NCBI GenBank assembly: GCA_022843385.1
Contig: JALHNT010000010.1
Location: 100,385 to 164,384 of the forward strand
DNA: 64,000 bases
Source: Anaerolineae bacterium
GTDB lineage: Bacteria > Chloroflexota > Anaerolineae > Aggregatilineales > Phototrophicaceae
Direction: 5' to 3'
Shown piece by piece: positions 60,596 to 64,000 of this stretch. A program made the position numbers and the translations under genes. The notes beneath the pieces are model-generated. The model saw only the letters and a list, made by a program, of their open reading frames with translations, searched no databases and was not told where the DNA came from. The first letter of the stretch is position 1. Each line of letters starts with the position of its first letter.

Positions 60596-62056
60596 CTAGC
60601 CGATTCGGGAGTGTTTGACAACGGTCGATTCAAGCGCCAGTCGTGAACTGGTCAGACACAGGGCGACGATGATCCAGAATGCCGTGATGGAAGCATGGAA
60701 ATCGATGCGAAAGAAATACAAATCGGCCGTGGCGTTAATGAGCGCCGCCACTAATGCGGCATGATAACCCAGATGGATCGATTCGATGTCTGGCAATGAC
60801 TGAGACACCTGTCGAGCCTGCCAACCATAAACGAAAACGCCGAGAATCATCGCCCCGAACAAACCAACTCCGACCAGGCCGATTTGGTTTGCCATGATGA
60901 GGTAGAGGCTGGCGACATTGGTGTAGAGGTCGATTTCCGGGGTGCCAGTGAACCCGACTCCGCTGATCGGATAGCGGCTGATGAGTTCGAAGGCATCACC
61001 GTACTCGCCAATTCGCATCTGGGTAGCGCGGTCTGAGCCGGTGAAAGCCTGGGCAAAACGCTCGATGTAGTCACGGGTCTGGGGCAATATCAACAGGGTA
61101 GCCGCACCCAGCGCCAGAATCAGCAGATACCGTCGATAACCGGGGAAGAGGCTGATGACCACTACAGCGGAGGCAAAGGCCAGCATTGAGGCACGGGAAA
61201 ATGTCAGAATCAAGGCCAGCGCTACCAGCCCAACGACCGCGAACGTCAGCCAACGATAGCGCAGTACGGGTTTTGCTGCGAATACCTGAGGCGCGATCAT
61301 GGCGGCGGAAATTGCCAGGATGCCACCTAGAGCGTTCGGGTCAACCCAGGTGCCGATGGCGCGTTCCGCTAAATCTGGATTGTCCTCAATGTAGCGGATG
61401 ACGCCGCCATCCGGGTAGCCAAAACGGGAAAGCCGCACCAATATCGCTTCGGTCAGGTCATCGGGTAACACCCAGAGTACAGTTGCCGTGAGGGCTTGCA
61501 GTCCAATCGCCAGAATGACCACCAGCACCAGCCGACGCAGCGCCTTCACATCGCGCAGCAGATCCGTCAACACGAAGACCAAGCCGATGCTCAACAGAGT
61601 CTCACTGAACTGGCGCAGGATGGTGGATGTCGGTGTGGCGAACCGTAGTCCCAGCGCGAAGGCCAGCAGCAGCCACAGGACGTATAACCCAACCAGAGCG
61701 TGAATTGGCGTCAGACGAAAGCTGTGGCGGCGTCCGGTCATCCACTGACCGGCATAGACGACCAGAAAGGCCAGCATCACGATGTCGAGAAAGGTAGGGG
61801 TGATTCCAATGCGAAAGGGCAGGGTCGCAAAAGGCATCAGCGTGACCACCAGGATCATGCCATAGAGCGCTGCTGATACATTCGACAGGATGTACAACCC
61901 GGCCATCAGGCCGATGACAAGCGCGATAGCGACGACCGGGCCGGCAAATGCGACCAGCAGACCTAGCAATCCGGCGATAGCGCCTACGGTCAGGCCGATG
62001 GCCGCACTATAGCGCCAGCCCTCAAACCGATCAATGCGCGTCTGTATGGCGTTCAT
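60596..62056 (-). CDS. O-antigen ligase-like polysaccharide polymerase/ligase
   Basis: About 486 residues with 11-12 helices and the Wzy/WaaL-like core: LALILTFSRASMLAFASAVVVISLF, and a periplasmic loop with ELISRYPISGVGFTG before MANQIGLVGVGLF. A second conserved block, GTWVDPNALGGILAISAAM, is typical of the O-antigen ligase family. Start at the ATG at 62056 with a GGAG site 6 bp upstream. It overlaps the YfhO-like gene by 26 bp and is likely cotranslated with it. Confidence 0.87.
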   Translation of the reverse strand: MNAIQTRIDRFEGWRYSAAIGLTVGAIAGLLGLLVAFAGPVVAIALVIGLMAGLYILSNVSAALYGMILVVTLMPFATLPFRIGITPTFLDIVMLAFLVVYAGQWMTGRRHSFRLTPIHALVGLYVLWLLLAFALGLRFATPTSTILRQFSETLLSIGLVFVLTDLLRDVKALRRLVLVVILAIGLQALTATVLWVLPDDLTEAILVRLSRFGYPDGGVIRYIEDNPDLAERAIGTWVDPNALGGILAISAAMIAPQVFAAKPVLRYRWLTFAVVGLVALALILTFSRASMLAFASAVVVISLFPGYRRYLLILALGAATLLILPQTRDYIERFAQAFTGSDRATQMRIGEYGDAFELISRYPISGVGFTGTPEIDLYTNVASLYLIMANQIGLVGVGLFGAMILGVFVYGWQARQVSQSLPDIESIHLGYHAALVAALINATADLYFFRIDFHASITAFWIIVALCLTSSRLALESTVVKHSRIG

Positions 62057-64000
62057 GTTTTCTCCGCAGGATAAGCCACAGACTATAGCCGAACAAACCA
62101 CCCCAACTCAACACGCTGATGAATGCCCCAATGCGAAAGCTGGCTGGATCGTACTGAAGTTCAACGGTGTGCTGCCCAACCGGTAGGGCGACGGCGCTTA
62201 AGCCGCCATAAGCGCGCAGCAGAGGGGCTTCCACTCCGTCAACCGTGACTTCCCAACCCGGATAGTGAGGCTGGGCCAAAGACAGAATCGCTGGGGCTGG
62301 GCTGTTGGTTTCGACCACGAGGCGTTCGGGCTTGAATTCAATCACTCGTGCTTCAGATTCGGCTGGTGTTTCTGTTGCGAGTTGGATTCCGCTCACTTGC
62401 GACAGCAGTATGGTGCGACGAGCATCAAAGGTTGGGTCTGCCAGGATAGCGCGGGCTTCAGCGTCGGATGCAACCAGGCGTATCTGGTAAAGCAGATGGG
62501 CGAACGGGCGAGGATCGTTCAGCCGGTGCAAGTTGACCGCGCCATATCGATCTTCGCCGGTAATGATGATCTCGCTGGTGACGGGGAGTTCGTTCCAATC
62601 GGTGTACACATAGCGAACCGCGAACAACTCCCAGGCGGGAGGATTGATGAGCGCCGGTTCGATCAGGTTGAACGACCCTTCCAGGAACAACGGGCTGATG
62701 CCGCGCATATCCATGATCTGATACAGGCTGCCATAATTGTCATGCAGGCCGCGGTACCCATCGACCCGGAAAGGGACATTTGTATCCGCTTGAACGGCCG
62801 CGATCAGCGGGGGCGGCGACATAGAAAGCTGCTCGTCGGGCGGGACAGGGTCATAGTTGCTGTCACGATCCATGCTGACCGCGAACAACTCAAATACCAG
62901 CACGGCAGCCAGCAGCCCATAACGGAGCGGCTGGGCCGGTTTCGCCAGCAGCCAGGGGATGAGCCACAGACTCAGACCGGCCACTAGCACTGTCAGCGCT
63001 AACGGCGGCAGGTATCTGCCGTAGGCTTCGGGGTTACCCAACCAGAGAGCCATGACCACAACGCCAATACTCGCGCACACGATCAGGAGGATGAGGATTG
63101 CCCGCTGAATCTGCCGGGTGGCTTTGAAATCACGCAGATGATCCCAACTGAACACATGGGCTGCGCCCAGTCCGGCTAGGATCGCCAGCCAGAAGGATAC
63201 GAGGTAAGCGGCGCGCTCCTGACCGCGGAAGAAACGCAGTCCCGGCAACAGATTGTAGAGAAAAGCGAAGATTGGACTGTTCGCACCAAAACTCAACCCG
63301 ATCCCCACGATGACGACGATGCCCCAGAACAGCGCACCCGGCAACCCTCGCCACAGTGCGATGAGCGCCAGCGTCAGGCCGATGATGCCAACATACAGCG
63401 GTGACCACAGGCTGACGATGCCTGGGATGATGAACTGGACCAGATCGTGCAGCGGGAAGCCGTTGCCTTTGGTATCGAAGCCCAGCCCGGCGCGGGTGGT
63501 GTAGGCCAGATACTCAAAACCCGGTAGCAACTGTATGGCTGCCAATCCGCCGGAGAGCGCACCAAAGCCTATCATCCCCAGCAGCGCGGTCTGCCAACGG
63601 TAGCGCTGGCTGTAGCTGCGATAGCCCCAGTAGGCGACCAGGAGATACGTCATGAACCAACTGGTTTGAGGATGCCCGGCCATCCACGATAATCCGAGGG
63701 CGAGGCCAGCTAATGGCAGCCACTTCCATGCCGGGTGTTGGTTACGCGTCGCTTCATGCAATCCCAGCACGCCCAGGGGGAGCCAGATGGCCGCTTCCAG
63801 CAGCGCCAATTGCAGCGGAGGATACGATTGTAGAAAGCCGCCGTAGCTGGCGATTATGGCAGCGAGCAAGGCTCCAAAATGACTGCCTCGCTGACTTAAG
63901 GTCATGCGCCTGACGAGGGCGAACATGAACAGTGAACACGCCAACACATGCGCGGTCATCTCCAGTTCGAGCGCATGATAAGACCAGCCACCACCTGCAT
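62031..64000 (-). CDS. YfhO-like polytopic membrane protein, 5' end beyond window
   Basis: At least 656 residues; the frame is still open at the right edge, so the N-terminus is missing. The protein has about ten or more helices in the visible part and a C-terminal extracytoplasmic beta domain (SLAQPHYPGWEVTVDGVEAPLLRAYGGLSAVALPVGQHTVELQYDPASFRIGAFIS) that is the hallmark of YfhO-type proteins, followed by a last helix and a basic tail. YfhO proteins act as glycosyltransferases of the GT-C kind on teichoic or lipid-linked glycans in firmicutes. Context (O-antigen ligase gene directly downstream) suits surface-polysaccharide assembly. Confidence 0.85.
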   Translation of the reverse strand, partial: AGGGWSYHALELEMTAHVLACSLFMFALVRRMTLSQRGSHFGALLAAIIASYGGFLQSYPPLQLALLEAAIWLPLGVLGLHEATRNQHPAWKWLPLAGLALGLSWMAGHPQTSWFMTYLLVAYWGYRSYSQRYRWQTALLGMIGFGALSGGLAAIQLLPGFEYLAYTTRAGLGFDTKGNGFPLHDLVQFIIPGIVSLWSPLYVGIIGLTLALIALWRGLPGALFWGIVVIVGIGLSFGANSPIFAFLYNLLPGLRFFRGQERAAYLVSFWLAILAGLGAAHVFSWDHLRDFKATRQIQRAILILLIVCASIGVVVMALWLGNPEAYGRYLPPLALTVLVAGLSLWLIPWLLAKPAQPLRYGLLAAVLVFELFAVSMDRDSNYDPVPPDEQLSMSPPPLIAAVQADTNVPFRVDGYRGLHDNYGSLYQIMDMRGISPLFLEGSFNLIEPALINPPAWELFAVRYVYTDWNELPVTSEIIITGEDRYGAVNLHRLNDPRPFAHLLYQIRLVASDAEARAILADPTFDARRTILLSQVSGIQLATETPAESEARVIEFKPERLVVETNSPAPAILSLAQPHYPGWEVTVDGVEAPLLRAYGGLSAVALPVGQHTVELQYDPASFRIGAFISVLSWGGLFGYSLWLILRRKHERHTDAH

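Overview
The window reads as a chromosomal segment of a Chloroflexota bacterium, probably Anaerolineae-like. This is judged from gene content and protein style, not from a database search. Pointers are Thr/Pro-rich linkers in many exported proteins, a DUF5679-type zinc finger fused to topoisomerase I, SdrD-type repeat giants, GT4/GT9 glycosyltransferases beside YfhO and O-antigen-ligase-like proteins, and an FHA-FHA-ftsW-PBP cluster of the kind best known from actinobacteria. Heme A synthesis genes imply an aa3-type terminal oxidase and aerobic ability. MurJ, FtsW and a PBP-like protein imply peptidoglycan metabolism. No phage, IS element, CRISPR array or integrase was seen.

Layout. 1-5.5 kb: a sensor fragment and a histidine kinase, then a tightly overlapped heme A / cytochrome c operon and the ribosome-rescue factor RqcH. 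5.5-12.6 kb: PPK2, a three-gene glycosyltransferase operon, an orphan ParA, and a solute-binding protein overlapping a glycoside hydrolase. 12.8-26.4 kb: a TIR-FGE fusion, then a single ~3,970-residue surface protein with 13 SdrD-type repeats and a C-terminal LPATG sorting signal. 26.6-36.6 kb: tRNA-Arg, an O-antigen ligase/TPR protein, and exported or lipid-anchored SH3, M23 and substrate-binding proteins, ending with an MBL hydrolase. 36.6-46.1 kb: housekeeping genes (greA, topA, manC, dprA, and the ffh-rpsP-khpA-rimM operon). 46.1-52.1 kb: flavin reductase and a five-gene operon running C39 peptidase, murJ, MBL hydrolase, thioredoxin-like protein, metalloenzyme. 52.3-60.5 kb: a PHP phosphoesterase, then the FHA/FtsW/pseudo-PBP cluster, a parvulin foldase and rpsF-ssb-rpsR. 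60.6-64 kb: two polytopic envelope-polysaccharide proteins, the second running off the window.

The most notable discovery candidate is at 47613-48116. A membrane-anchored thioredoxin-like gene is interrupted by one in-frame TGA exactly where the first Cys of the CxxC redox motif belongs (TGA-Met-Gly-Cys). A hairpin 23 nt downstream of the TGA satisfies the published bacterial SECIS rules. It is best read as an unrecognised selenoprotein (U84-M-G-C87) that automatic annotation would split into two hypothetical proteins. Second-tier items are the catalytically dead PBP next to ftsW, the dimeric higher-order repeat structure of the LPXTG giant, and the TIR-FGE protein whose C-terminus resembles a diversity-generating-retroelement variable region.

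No stretch longer than 300 bp lacks a gene. The largest gaps (12635-12787, 14300-14506, 26417-26704, 35615-35780, 52093-52315) hold promoters, palindromes, a tRNA or terminators as listed.
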